DNA of 10,496 nucleotides from Accumulibacter sp. (GTDB lineage Bacteria > Pseudomonadota > Gammaproteobacteria > Burkholderiales > Rhodocyclaceae): positions 1 through 10,496 of the forward strand of contig JAISQQ010000106.1 of assembly GCA_031274075.1 (NCBI GenBank). Direction: 5' to 3'. The position numbers and the translations under genes are program-made. Positions 1 to 5,478 of the stretch are shown in pieces; within the stretch, counting starts at the first letter, position 1; the number at the start of each line of letters is the position of its first letter. The notes under the pieces were generated by a model, which saw nothing but the letters and a program-made list of their open reading frames with translations, had not been told where the DNA came from and did no database searches.

Positions 1-245
1 ACCAGCGCCGCCAGTTCCGGGACGGCGTCGAAATTTCGTTCGAGCTCGTGCATGCGCCGGGCGCGCAACAGGCAGGCGCCCGAAAAACGCCAGATTCCCG
101 CCACGCTTTCGGCGTGCGGAAGCAAGCCTTCGTCGAGATGGCGCGCCAGCCATTCGGGTTCGACCCCGCAGGCCGACGCAATTTGCTCAAGCGTCAGCCA
201 ACACTCTTCCATCAAGGCGCCGGTCAGGATATCGTCGTCGCGCAT
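1..245 (-). CDS. cbpM: CbpM-type chaperone modulator, C-terminus cut by window edge
   Basis: The first 81 residues are visible, beginning MRDDDILTGALMEECWLTLE, and the frame stays open to the window edge. CbpM proteins are about 100 residues, so roughly 20 are missing. The MerR-like helix-turn-helix part (about residues 16-45, with LTLEQIASACGVEPEWLARH) and the following RFSGACLLRARRMHELERNF stretch fit the family. CbpM binds the J-domain of CbpA and restrains its DnaK co-chaperone and DNA-binding activities in the cytoplasm. The ATG lies 4 bp after the cbpA stop, with GGAG 8 nt upstream, so the two genes are almost certainly co-transcribed and translationally coupled. Identification rests on both the protein and the cbpA neighbour. 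Confidence 0.85.
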   Translation of the reverse strand, partial: MRDDDILTGALMEECWLTLEQIASACGVEPEWLARHLDEGLLPHAESVAGIWRFSGACLLRARRMHELERNFDAVPELAAL

Positions 246-249
246 GGCT

Positions 250-1224
250 TCAGCTCCGTGACGAACGGCGCGGATCGAAATCGAGTTCCCGCGCCATGGT
301 GGCGTAGAGTTCGCGCGCTTTCGGCGTATCCGCCGGCGGCAGTACGATCCGTAGAACCAGGATCACGTCGCCGGGAGGATGGCCGGGAATGCCCTTGCCG
401 CGCAGGCGCAGCGTCCCGCCCTCCTGCGCGCCGGCCGGAACGCGCAGCTTGAGCGAACCGCCCGGCAATTCCACCGGGACGACGCCGCCCAGCGCCGCCT
501 CCCACGGCGCCAGCGGCAGCTCGACATGGAGGTCGCGCCCGTCGACGCGAAAACGCGCGTGCGGCTGGAAACGCACTTCCAGCAGCAAATCCCCGGCGGG
601 CGCGTCGCCGTGGCCCGGAGCGCCCTGCCCGGCCAGACGGATGACCTGGCCCTCGCGCACGCCGACCGGAATCCTGAGCTTGAGCGTCCGTTCCTCCGTC
701 GTCACGCGGCCTTCGCCATCGACTTTCGGCACGCGCAACGAAAGCTGGCGCGTCGCACCGTGGAAAGCATCCTCGATCTCCAGAGGCACCTTGGCGCGAC
801 GATCTTCGCCACGCGCCTGGAACCCACCGCCGCCGCCTCCCTGGCGGCGAGCGCGAAAGCCGCCCCCTCCGGAGGCCCCCATCCGGGCGAAGAATTGCGC
901 GAAAAAGTCGCTGAAATCGGTCGCCTCGCCCGGTGAAAAACCGCCGCGCGTGGAAAACTCGAAACCGGCGTCCCAACCGGGAGGCGCCCGGAAATCCTCG
1001 CCCGGGCGATGGCCGCTGCCGAGCTGATCGTAAGCCGCGCGCCGCTCGGGGTCGGAGAGCACCGCATAGGCCTCGTTGACCTCCTGCATGCGCTGCCCGG
1101 CATCCGCTTCCTTCGAAACATCCGGGTGATACTTGCGCGCCAGCTTGCGGAAAGCCTTCTTTATCTCATCCGCCGTCGCCTCGCGCGCCACGCCAAGCGT
1201 CTGGTAGTAATCCTTGAATTCCAT
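250..1224 (-). CDS. cbpA: CbpA, DnaJ-class co-chaperone / curved-DNA-binding protein
   Basis: A 324-residue type-II J-protein. Residues 1-70 are the J-domain, with the HPD motif at 33-35 that stimulates the DnaK ATPase. A Gly/Phe/Arg-rich linker follows (about 75-140, including a run of glycines). Two C-terminal beta-sandwich substrate-binding domains follow (about 145-320, with RIPVGVREGQVIRLAGQG and RVPAGAQEGGTLRLRGKG). The CxxCxGxG zinc-finger repeats of DnaJ itself are absent, and the length is close to E. coli CbpA (306). The family acts as a DnaK co-chaperone and a nucleoid-associated protein that prefers curved DNA. The ATG has GGAG 5 nt upstream. cbpM follows 4 bp downstream, which settles CbpA over other DnaJ paralogues. 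Confidence 0.93.
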   Translation of the reverse strand: MEFKDYYQTLGVAREATADEIKKAFRKLARKYHPDVSKEADAGQRMQEVNEAYAVLSDPERRAAYDQLGSGHRPGEDFRAPPGWDAGFEFSTRGGFSPGEATDFSDFFAQFFARMGASGGGGFRARRQGGGGGGFQARGEDRRAKVPLEIEDAFHGATRQLSLRVPKVDGEGRVTTEERTLKLRIPVGVREGQVIRLAGQGAPGHGDAPAGDLLLEVRFQPHARFRVDGRDLHVELPLAPWEAALGGVVPVELPGGSLKLRVPAGAQEGGTLRLRGKGIPGHPPGDVILVLRIVLPPADTPKARELYATMARELDFDPRRSSRS

Positions 1225-1332
1225 GCAAACTCCATTCCCACGGCCCCTCGAACCACCGCGTCGATTTCAAGATGGCATCGCTTCCTCCAAAATGCAAGGC
1301 TTCAGCGGAGACGGCAGGGCGATTGCACTCTG

Positions 1333-1350
1333 TGGCGTCGTTGGCATCGT
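1333..1350. repeat. Two copies of a 9-bp tandem repeat, related to 5143-5169
   Basis: Plus-strand TGGCGTCGT followed by TGGCATCGT. The minus strand of the array at 5143-5169 reads ATTGGCGTC, ATTGGTGTC, ATTGGCATC, so both places carry the same (R)TTGGCRTC-type unit, here on the opposite strand. With only two copies, chance similarity cannot be excluded. Confidence 0.35.
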
Positions 1351-1397
1351 GGTGATTTTCCTGGGGGCCGCTCTCTGGCTGGCGTGGGCGCAAAACC

Positions 1398-1429
1398 GTA
1401 GGGCGGGAAAGCGCAGCGCCGCCCGCCGG
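1398..1429 (+). repeat. REP-like palindromic element, copy 1
   Basis: A 32-bp element starting GTAGGGCGGGAAAGCGCAGC and ending GCCCGCCGG. It is an imperfect palindrome (GGCGGG near the start pairs with CCCGCC near the end, around a central GCGCAGCGC). Its reverse complement recurs at 1515-1546 with 30 of 32 bases identical. GTAGGGCGG-type palindromes are widespread dispersed intergenic repeats in proteobacteria, generally viewed as REP elements mobilised by REP-associated (RAYT) transposases. No transposase is in this window. Confidence 0.75.
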
Positions 1430-1438
1430 GCAATATCT

Positions 1439-1456
1439 CCGGCGGCACAGCCGCCG
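1439..1456. repeat. Small GC hairpin inside the REP pair
   Basis: GGCGG and CCGCC separated by a short CACAG loop (about 1441-1455). A second hairpin, CGGCGC-GTT-GCGCCG, lies at 1490-1504. Together with the flanking REP copies these give the segment 1398-1546 strong cruciform or RNA-fold potential, as in bacterial interspersed mosaic elements. No function is implied. Confidence 0.45.
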
Positions 1457-1514
1457 CCGCTCATTGTATTCGACGGCCCTTGAATCGTGCGGCGCGTTGC
1501 GCCGTGAAAAAGGA

Positions 1515-1546
1515 CCGGCGGGAGGCGCTGCGCCTTCCCGCCCTAC
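1515..1546 (-). repeat. REP-like palindromic element, copy 2 (inverted)
   Basis: Reverse complement of the element at 1398-1429 with two substitutions in 32 bases. The plus strand ends GCCTTCCCGCCCTAC. The two copies face each other across 85 bp, the paired-inverted arrangement typical of REP doublets. Transcribed, the pair could fold into one very long stem. Confidence 0.75.
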
Positions 1547-1595
1547 AAAACCATCCATCGCGATGACCACGCAATAGCGTACATGGAACAAGCCT

Positions 1596-1670
1596 GCGGG
1601 AGAGGGCCGGGGATGGGCGCGCGTTCCATCGGTTTGAACCGCCGCTCCCCTCACCCCGGCCCTCCCCCGC
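1596..1670. repeat. 17-bp inverted repeat, GC-rich dispersed-repeat type
   Basis: The left arm 1596-1612 (GCGGGAGAGGGCCGGGG) pairs with the right arm 1654-1670 over 17 positions with one mismatch, across 41 bp. The right arm also continues into its own small palindrome (CCTCCCC at 1661-1667 with GGGGAGG at 1673-1679). Sequences of the CCCTCACCCCGGCCCTC type are common dispersed intergenic repeats in high-GC proteobacteria. This one could also terminate or stabilise the end of the NRAMP-like transcript, but it lacks a U-tract. Confidence 0.55.
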
Positions 1671-1688
1671 GGGGGGAGGAGCCAGTTA

Positions 1689-1707
1689 CCGGCGGCGAAG
1701 CCGCCGG
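1689..1707 (-). terminator. Possible hairpin at the 3' end of the NRAMP-like transcript
   Basis: CCGGCGGC-TTC-GCCGCCGG on the minus strand is a perfect 8-bp stem with a 3-nt loop, 54 nt after the NRAMP-like stop codon. It is not followed by a run of T on that strand, so it is not a classical rho-independent terminator. It may act as a 3' stabilising hairpin or be another dispersed palindrome. Confidence 0.35.
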
Positions 1708-1715
1708 CAAAATCA

Positions 1716-1757
1716 CTGATACCTGATACCTGATCCCTGATACCTGATCCCTGATCC
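1716..1757. repeat. Heptamer tandem repeat, six copies
   Basis: Six head-to-tail 7-bp units on the plus strand, CTGATAC or CTGATCC, in the order A A B A B B (A = CTGATAC, B = CTGATCC). The array begins 3 bp beyond the NRAMP-like stop codon at 1761-1763. Each unit differs at only one base, an A/C alternation. It resembles the short tandemly repeated heptamers known from several bacterial genomes. Copy number should vary between strains if it is active. Confidence 0.85.
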
Positions 1758-1760
1758 CCG

Positions 1761-2984
1761 CTACTTCCAGAGATTCGCTATCCCCTGGAGCGACATCCAG
1801 CCGGCCCACGCCGCCGCGAGCACCGCCAGGATGCCGAAGACCAGCATCCACGTGGGATGCTCGTAGTCTTCGCCGACGATCTTCTTGTTCTTCGCGCCGA
1901 GCAGCATGGCGCCCAGCGTCAGCGGCAGGATCAGCCCGTTCAGCGAGCCGACGAGAACCAGGATGGTCGCCGGACGGCCAATGGTCACGAAGACCAGGGT
2001 GGAGATGATGATGAAGGCCATGATGACGTAGGAGTTGTTCTGGTCGATCGTCTTCGACATCGAGCGCAGGAAGGAAACGCTGGTGTAGGCGCAGCCGATG
2101 ATCGAGGTGATGGCCGCGCACCACAGCACGACGCCGAAGAACTTGTATCCCAGATTCCCGGCCGCGGCCTGGAACACCGTCGCCGCCGGATTGCTCGGAT
2201 CGAGCTTGTTTCCCAGGCTGACCACCACGCCCAGCGCGGCCAGGAAAAGGACGATGCGCATGACGCCCGTCACCACGACTCCGATCACCGCGGAACGGTT
2301 GACGTCGGGCAGGTTCTCCTTGCCGACGATGCCGGCGTCCAGCAGGCGGTGCCCGCCGGCGAAGGTGATGTAGCCGCCGACGGTGCCGCCGACGATGGTG
2401 ATGATCGGCAGCATGAGAATGCCGACGTCGTCGGGGATGAAGGACTTGACGACGGCCTCGCCGACGGGCGGGTTGGAGGCGAACATGGCGTAGATGGTCA
2501 GCAGGATCATCAATCCGCCGAGCACCTGGGCGACCCGGTCCATCACCCGGCCGGCGTCCTTCGAGGCGAAAATCACGATCGCGATGGCGGCGGAAATGAT
2601 CGCCCCCGTTTCAAAGCTGAGGCCGAACAGCACGTTGAGCCCCAGTCCCGCGCCGCCGACGTTGCCGATGTTGAACGCCAGTCCGCCCATCACGATGAGG
2701 ATCGCGATGAGATGGCCAAGCCCAGGGAAGACGGCGTTGGCGACGTCCTGCCCGCGCTTCCTGCTCACCGCGATGACGCGCCAGACGTTCATTTGCGCGC
2801 CGATGTCGATGATGATCGACGCCAGGACGGCGAAACCGAAGCTCGCCAGGAATTTTTCCGTCAAAAAGGCTGTTTGTGTCAGGAAGCCCGGCCCGATCGC
2901 CGAGGTCGCCATGATGAAGGCCGCTCCGAAGAGAACCGACCAATTTGTCTTTTTCACACCGCCGACAGCTACAGGTTCAGCCAT
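1761..2984 (-). CDS. NRAMP-like (YcsG-type) transporter lacking the metal-binding motifs
   Basis: A 407-residue integral membrane protein with about 11 hydrophobic segments between residues 16 and 400. The fold follows the NRAMP family, but the hallmark DPGN of TM1 is GPGF (31-34), and where TM6 should carry the metal-coordinating MPH-type motif it reads GGTVGGYITFAGGHRLLD (199-216). Canonical Mn2+/Fe2+ transport is therefore doubtful. NRAMP-like genes of this type sit in pxp clusters (ycsG in Bacillus subtilis), which suggests a solute linked to 5-oxoproline metabolism; that is inference. Mg2+ transport by NRAMP-related proteins is an alternative. I chose the ATG at 2984 because GGAGG lies just upstream (2994-2998); the in-frame extension to 3122 reads as low-complexity leader. 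It is the last gene of its unit, 178 bp after the asparaginase. Confidence 0.85.
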   Translation of the reverse strand: MAEPVAVGGVKKTNWSVLFGAAFIMATSAIGPGFLTQTAFLTEKFLASFGFAVLASIIIDIGAQMNVWRVIAVSRKRGQDVANAVFPGLGHLIAILIVMGGLAFNIGNVGGAGLGLNVLFGLSFETGAIISAAIAIVIFASKDAGRVMDRVAQVLGGLMILLTIYAMFASNPPVGEAVVKSFIPDDVGILMLPIITIVGGTVGGYITFAGGHRLLDAGIVGKENLPDVNRSAVIGVVVTGVMRIVLFLAALGVVVSLGNKLDPSNPAATVFQAAAGNLGYKFFGVVLWCAAITSIIGCAYTSVSFLRSMSKTIDQNNSYVIMAFIIISTLVFVTIGRPATILVLVGSLNGLILPLTLGAMLLGAKNKKIVGEDYEHPTWMLVFGILAVLAAAWAGWMSLQGIANLWK

Positions 2985-3066
2985 TTCCTTTTCCTCCAAG
3001 GTAAATCTGTTGATGGATGAGATACATCGCTCACGGCCCCACCCTGTCCGGGAACCGTTTGAACCC

Positions 3067-3101
3067 TGGCGTCCCGCGGGAACCTTCCCCGCGAGACGCC
3101 A
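3067..3101. repeat. Inverted repeat in the asparaginase-transporter spacer
   Basis: TGGCGTCCCGCGGG (3067-3080) pairs with CCCGCGAGACGCCA (3088-3101) over 14 positions with one C/A mismatch and a 7-nt loop. It lies between the asparaginase stop (3163) and the transporter start (2984), so any read-through mRNA would carry it in the transporter leader. No T-run follows it on the minus strand. It may be a processing or stability hairpin that sets unequal expression of the two genes. Confidence 0.5.
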
Positions 3102-3162
3102 CCAGAGAACACCGTACGGCAAGCGGCCAGGCCGCGATGGGACGTTTCACTCGCCATTTCCC

Positions 3163-4230
3163 CTAGCGGTCGAAAACGTCGCGCAAGGCCGCGCAATCCC
3201 GTATACCGTTATGCAGCAGAAGCGTCAGCAGTATCTTGGCTTTTTGCGGATTGAGATCGCCCGCCATGATCGCGCCGGCGTCGAAGGTGGTTTTCCCCCC
3301 GCCTTCAAAACCGTAAACCGGCATCGTCCGCCCGTTGGGCACGCGCGTGGCGATGACCACCGGCACCCCCTTGCCCAAGGCGTATTTCACCGCCTCGAAC
3401 ATGGAAATGTTCATGTTGCCCATGCCCACCGCCTGGACGACGATGCCTTGCGCGCCATTGTCCACCGCGTGGCGGATGAACATGCCGTCGGCGCCGACGT
3501 ACATCGGAAAGATGTGCACCGTCGGCCAATCGGCGCTCTTGACCGGAAAGTGCAGGCGGCGCAGCGGCGCGCGCGAGAAAACGACCTTGTCGTCCCAAAC
3601 CTCGCCCAGCCAGCCGAAATTCCCGCCCTGGAAGGTCTCGACATTGGCCGTGTGCGTCTTGGTCGCGCTGCGCGCCGCGTTGATCTGGTTGTTCATCGCC
3701 ACCATCACGCCCTTGCCGCGCGCTTCCTGGCAAACGGCGATGCGGATGGCGTTCAGGAGGTTGCGCGGGCCGTCGAAATCCGCTGACGACGCATTGCGCT
3801 GCGCGCCGATGAGAATGACCGGTTTTTCGGAGTCGACCGTCAAATCCAGCCAATACGCTGTCTCCTCCAAGGTGTCGGTACCCTGCGCGACGACCACGCC
3901 CGCCACCTCGGGCCGGTTCAGCGCCTCCGTCACCGACTGGGTCAGCCTCGCCCACCAGGTATTGGTAATGTAGTTCGCCGACATCTTGGCGAAATTGTTG
4001 ACCTCGATGTGGGCATAGCGGCCTGCGTCCGGGACGCCCTGTATCAAGTCGTCGCCGGTGATTGCCGGAACGACCCCCTTGGTGACCGGGTCGATCTTCA
4101 TCGCGATGGTGCCCCCGGTGGCGATGAACTGGACGACCGGCTTTTCCTGCGAGCCGCCGCCGTCCGGCGGCACGGCGTGCGACTTTGCCGCGGATGCCGC
4201 GGCGGTCAATAATTCGGGTCCAAATTTCAT
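3163..4230 (-). CDS. L-asparaginase (type II-like asparaginase/glutaminase family)
   Basis: A 355-residue asparaginase, slightly longer than the usual 330-350. The first catalytic motif TGGTIA is at 38-43, with T41 as the likely nucleophile. The second, QGTDTLEETAYWLDL, starts at 116 (T118, D119). The lysine of the active-site triad is K191 in SATKTHT, so all key residues are present. It hydrolyses asparagine, and possibly glutamine, to the acid and ammonia. The first 30 residues form an Ala/Gly/Ser-rich extension without a clear signal-peptide core, so I expect a cytoplasmic enzyme; periplasmic export is not excluded. The ATG at 4230 has AGGAGAGG directly upstream. A four-copy 13-bp repeat lies 30-82 bp upstream of it. 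The location beside 5-oxoproline genes suggests feeding of the same glutamate/aspartate pool. Confidence 0.92.
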   Translation of the reverse strand: MKFGPELLTAAASAAKSHAVPPDGGGSQEKPVVQFIATGGTIAMKIDPVTKGVVPAITGDDLIQGVPDAGRYAHIEVNNFAKMSANYITNTWWARLTQSVTEALNRPEVAGVVVAQGTDTLEETAYWLDLTVDSEKPVILIGAQRNASSADFDGPRNLLNAIRIAVCQEARGKGVMVAMNNQINAARSATKTHTANVETFQGGNFGWLGEVWDDKVVFSRAPLRRLHFPVKSADWPTVHIFPMYVGADGMFIRHAVDNGAQGIVVQAVGMGNMNISMFEAVKYALGKGVPVVIATRVPNGRTMPVYGFEGGGKTTFDAGAIMAGDLNPQKAKILLTLLLHNGIRDCAALRDVFDR

Positions 4231-4260
4231 GACCTCTCCTTTTCGCTATAGCTATCGATC

Positions 4261-4312
4261 ATCGGTTGGAAAAATCGATTGGAAAAATCGGTTGGAAAAA
4301 TCGGCTGGAAAA
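4261..4312. repeat. 13-bp tandem repeat, four copies, in the asparaginase leader
   Basis: Four perfect-length head-to-tail copies of ATCGGTTGGAAAA on the plus strand (4261-4273, 4274-4286, 4287-4299, 4300-4312). Copies 1 and 3 are identical; copy 2 has one substitution (ATCGATTGG) and copy 4 one (ATCGGCTGG). On the coding strand of the asparaginase it reads TTTTCCAACCGAT-type units ending 30 bp before the ATG, so it sits in the promoter/leader region. It could serve as repeated protein-binding sites or as a slippage-prone length switch. Confidence 0.9.
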
Positions 4313-4421
4313 CCACGCGCCCAGCCCTCCCGCGACTCTGGATGGAAGCGAATCCCGCCGACACCGCCGCGCAAATGGCATAAGCCGCATGAAGCGCGGC
4401 GGATCGCCGGCAGGCTCCGGA

Positions 4422-5078
4422 TCACAGATCTTCCGAGCGCAAATCCCACAACAGATTGAAGGTCGTCACCTTGTCGGAGGCAATCGAAAGCTTCCCGGCG
4501 ACGCGCTGCGCCAGGCTGGCGGCCACGGCTTCCGTCGTCGTTTCGAGGATCAGGAAGGGTTCGATGAAGTTATTGGCTCCCTTCGTCGGCAGCGGCGTCG
4601 ACAACTCGGGATCGGGGAACAATATCCTCGCGCCGAGGAAACCGGTCTCCTCGCCGATCAAGGCGCCGGTATCCTGCGCGGCGCGCTGCGCCACCGCAAG
4701 GTCTCCGAGCTGGAGCAGCGCCACGGCCGCCCCGGTTCCCTTGCCGATCACCGGGGTCACGATGGTGACGCGCCGCGTGTTGCCGAACATCCGCCCGAAG
4801 TTGTCCATCGACCACTGCGTCTGATTCTCGAAAGCCTTCCGGTACGGCGCGCTCAGGAAGACGTCGACGTCGCGCGTCCGGTACAGCGCCAGATAACGGC
4901 ACTTGTCGTCACTGGCCGCCCGGTAGCGGCGCGACCAGATGAAGCCGGGAATTTGCGCGCGTTCTTCCATGTGCTCACGGTCATACCAGCGGTTGAAATC
5001 CTCCTCGTAAACCGCTTCCACGTTCGTCCAGATCAAGAGTTCTCCCTGGGCGCTTCGCGTTTGCAGAATATCCACCAT
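4422..5078 (-). CDS. EthD-like dimeric alpha/beta-barrel protein, function unknown
   Basis: A 218-residue soluble protein. The N-terminal half (about 12-100) looks like an EthD/DUF4286-type ferredoxin-like module: ELLIWTN (13-19), then FNRWYDREHMEER (28-40), then IPGF and RRYRA. The WYDxEH signature is typical of small proteins that bind or rearrange ring substrates, though their catalysis is poorly known. The C-terminal half (about 102-218, from VTIVTPVIGKGTG) probably forms a second, degenerate barrel half. No signal peptide or membrane segment is visible. The ATG at 5078 has GGAGG 8 nt upstream. It is first in the unit with asparaginase and the NRAMP-like transporter, 400 bp below pxpA and behind a possible Fur-type box. 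I cannot assign a reaction; lactam or other cyclic intermediates of the pathway are possible substrates. Confidence 0.75.
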   Translation of the reverse strand: MVDILQTRSAQGELLIWTNVEAVYEEDFNRWYDREHMEERAQIPGFIWSRRYRAASDDKCRYLALYRTRDVDVFLSAPYRKAFENQTQWSMDNFGRMFGNTRRVTIVTPVIGKGTGAAVALLQLGDLAVAQRAAQDTGALIGEETGFLGARILFPDPELSTPLPTKGANNFIEPFLILETTTEAVAASLAQRVAGKLSIASDKVTTFNLLWDLRSEDL

Positions 5079-5142
5079 GATTCTTTCCTCCAGGTTTTAT
5101 TCCAATTCCGTACCGGCCAAGCCATCGGGACGAAACGCGGAG

Positions 5143-5169
5143 GATGCCAATGACACCAATGACGCCAAT
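5143..5169. repeat. 9-bp tandem repeat, three copies
   Basis: GATGCCAAT, GACACCAAT and GACGCCAAT run head to tail on the plus strand and are followed by a decayed fourth unit. A two-copy relative occurs in opposite orientation at 1333-1350. It lies in the presumed untranslated leader of the EthD-like gene, 65-91 bp upstream of its ATG. Confidence 0.75.
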
Positions 5170-5268
5170 GGCACGACGCGCTCGGCAAAAGACCGGACGA
5201 TCCGGAACTGGGGTTGCGAAAAATGGAAATTCATCGACTCTCCATCGGATTTTCAAGACAAGCAGCAA

Positions 5269-5291
5269 ACTATACCAGATAATAATTCTCA
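5269..5291 (-). promoter_or_regulatory. Fur-box-like operator with a candidate -10
   Basis: AGATAATAATTCTCA (5277-5291) matches the 7-1-7 Fur consensus TGATAATNATTATCA at 12 of 14 defined positions (mismatches at 5277 and 5288). On the minus strand TATAGT (5269-5274) could be a -10 element. The 17-bp spacer would coincide with the box, while the -35 (TTTTTA, 5292-5297) is poor. The island is A/T-rich in otherwise GC-rich DNA. It would drive the EthD-like, asparaginase and NRAMP-like genes. The hexamer match may be chance in A/T-rich DNA. Confidence 0.4.
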
Positions 5292-5423
5292 TAAAAAAAC
5301 CCGCCGACGCGCCGGACCGCCTCGCTACAAAAAACCAAGCCCGCGCTCCCGGTCAAGCAAACATCATGCCGCAAGCAACCCAGGACTCCAGCCCCACGCC
5401 TTCCCATCGAGGCCGCACCATCT

Positions 5424-5447
5424 TTGTGAGCCAGCTTGTGAGCCAAG
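5424..5447. repeat. 12-bp direct duplication
   Basis: TTGTGAGCCAGC is followed at once by TTGTGAGCCAAG (10 of 12 identical at the start, differing in the last two bases). It lies 32 bp beyond the pxpA stop codon and is probably another short tandem duplication of the kind found throughout the spacers here. Confidence 0.55.
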
Positions 5448-5478
5448 CGCGGGCCTGAGCGGTTTTGGTGCATCGGCT

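Larger units (their letters stand above)
1225..1760. other. Repeat-rich spacer with no convincing gene
   Basis: This 536-bp space separates the start of cbpA from the end of the NRAMP-like gene. It holds two REP-like palindromes in opposite orientation (1398-1429 and 1515-1546), small hairpins between them, a second long inverted repeat (1596-1670), a perfect 8-bp hairpin (1689-1707) and a heptamer tandem repeat (1716-1757). The cbpA promoter should lie just above 1224, but I see no strong -35/-10 pair. An open frame with one hydrophobic stretch (ATG at 1292, stop at 1483, plus strand) has no ribosome binding site and runs into the REP, so I do not call it a gene. Confidence 0.7.
5079..5478. 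other. Gene-free 400-bp gap splitting the cluster in two
   Basis: It separates the pxpA stop (5479) from the EthD-like start (5078). It contains a 9-bp triple repeat (5143-5169), a sharply A/T-rich island with a Fur-box-like sequence (5269-5300) and a 12-bp direct duplication (5424-5447). A run of seven T on the minus strand follows GGCGGG near 5298 without a convincing stem before it. A minus-strand frame at 5270-5473 has no family resemblance or clear ribosome binding site. Most likely it is a promoter region for the EthD-like, asparaginase and transporter genes, plus repeats. Confidence 0.6.

Noticed and set aside
1292..1483. Plus-strand 63-residue frame with one hydrophobic segment followed by basic residues, like a small membrane protein
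   Set aside because: No ribosome binding site. The hydrophobic part coincides with the 9-bp repeat at 1333-1350, and the rest is encoded by the REP element.
3040..3080. GGTTCAAA on the minus strand, like the T-arm of a tRNA
   Set aside because: The flanking bases do not form the 5-bp T stem, and no acceptor, D or anticodon arms are found.
2985..3122. 46-residue upstream extension of the NRAMP-like protein
   Set aside because: The strong GGAGG and ATG at 2984 fit the family N-terminus; the extension runs through the spacer hairpin.
5298..5330. Seven-T run after GGCGGG on the minus strand as a rho-independent terminator of pxpA
   Set aside because: No adequate stem precedes it; only a four-pair CCGG/CGG-type fold is possible.
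5270..5473. Minus-strand 67-residue frame between pxpA and the EthD-like gene
   Set aside because: It covers the direct duplication and the Fur-like box, and has neither a family match nor a usable ribosome binding site.
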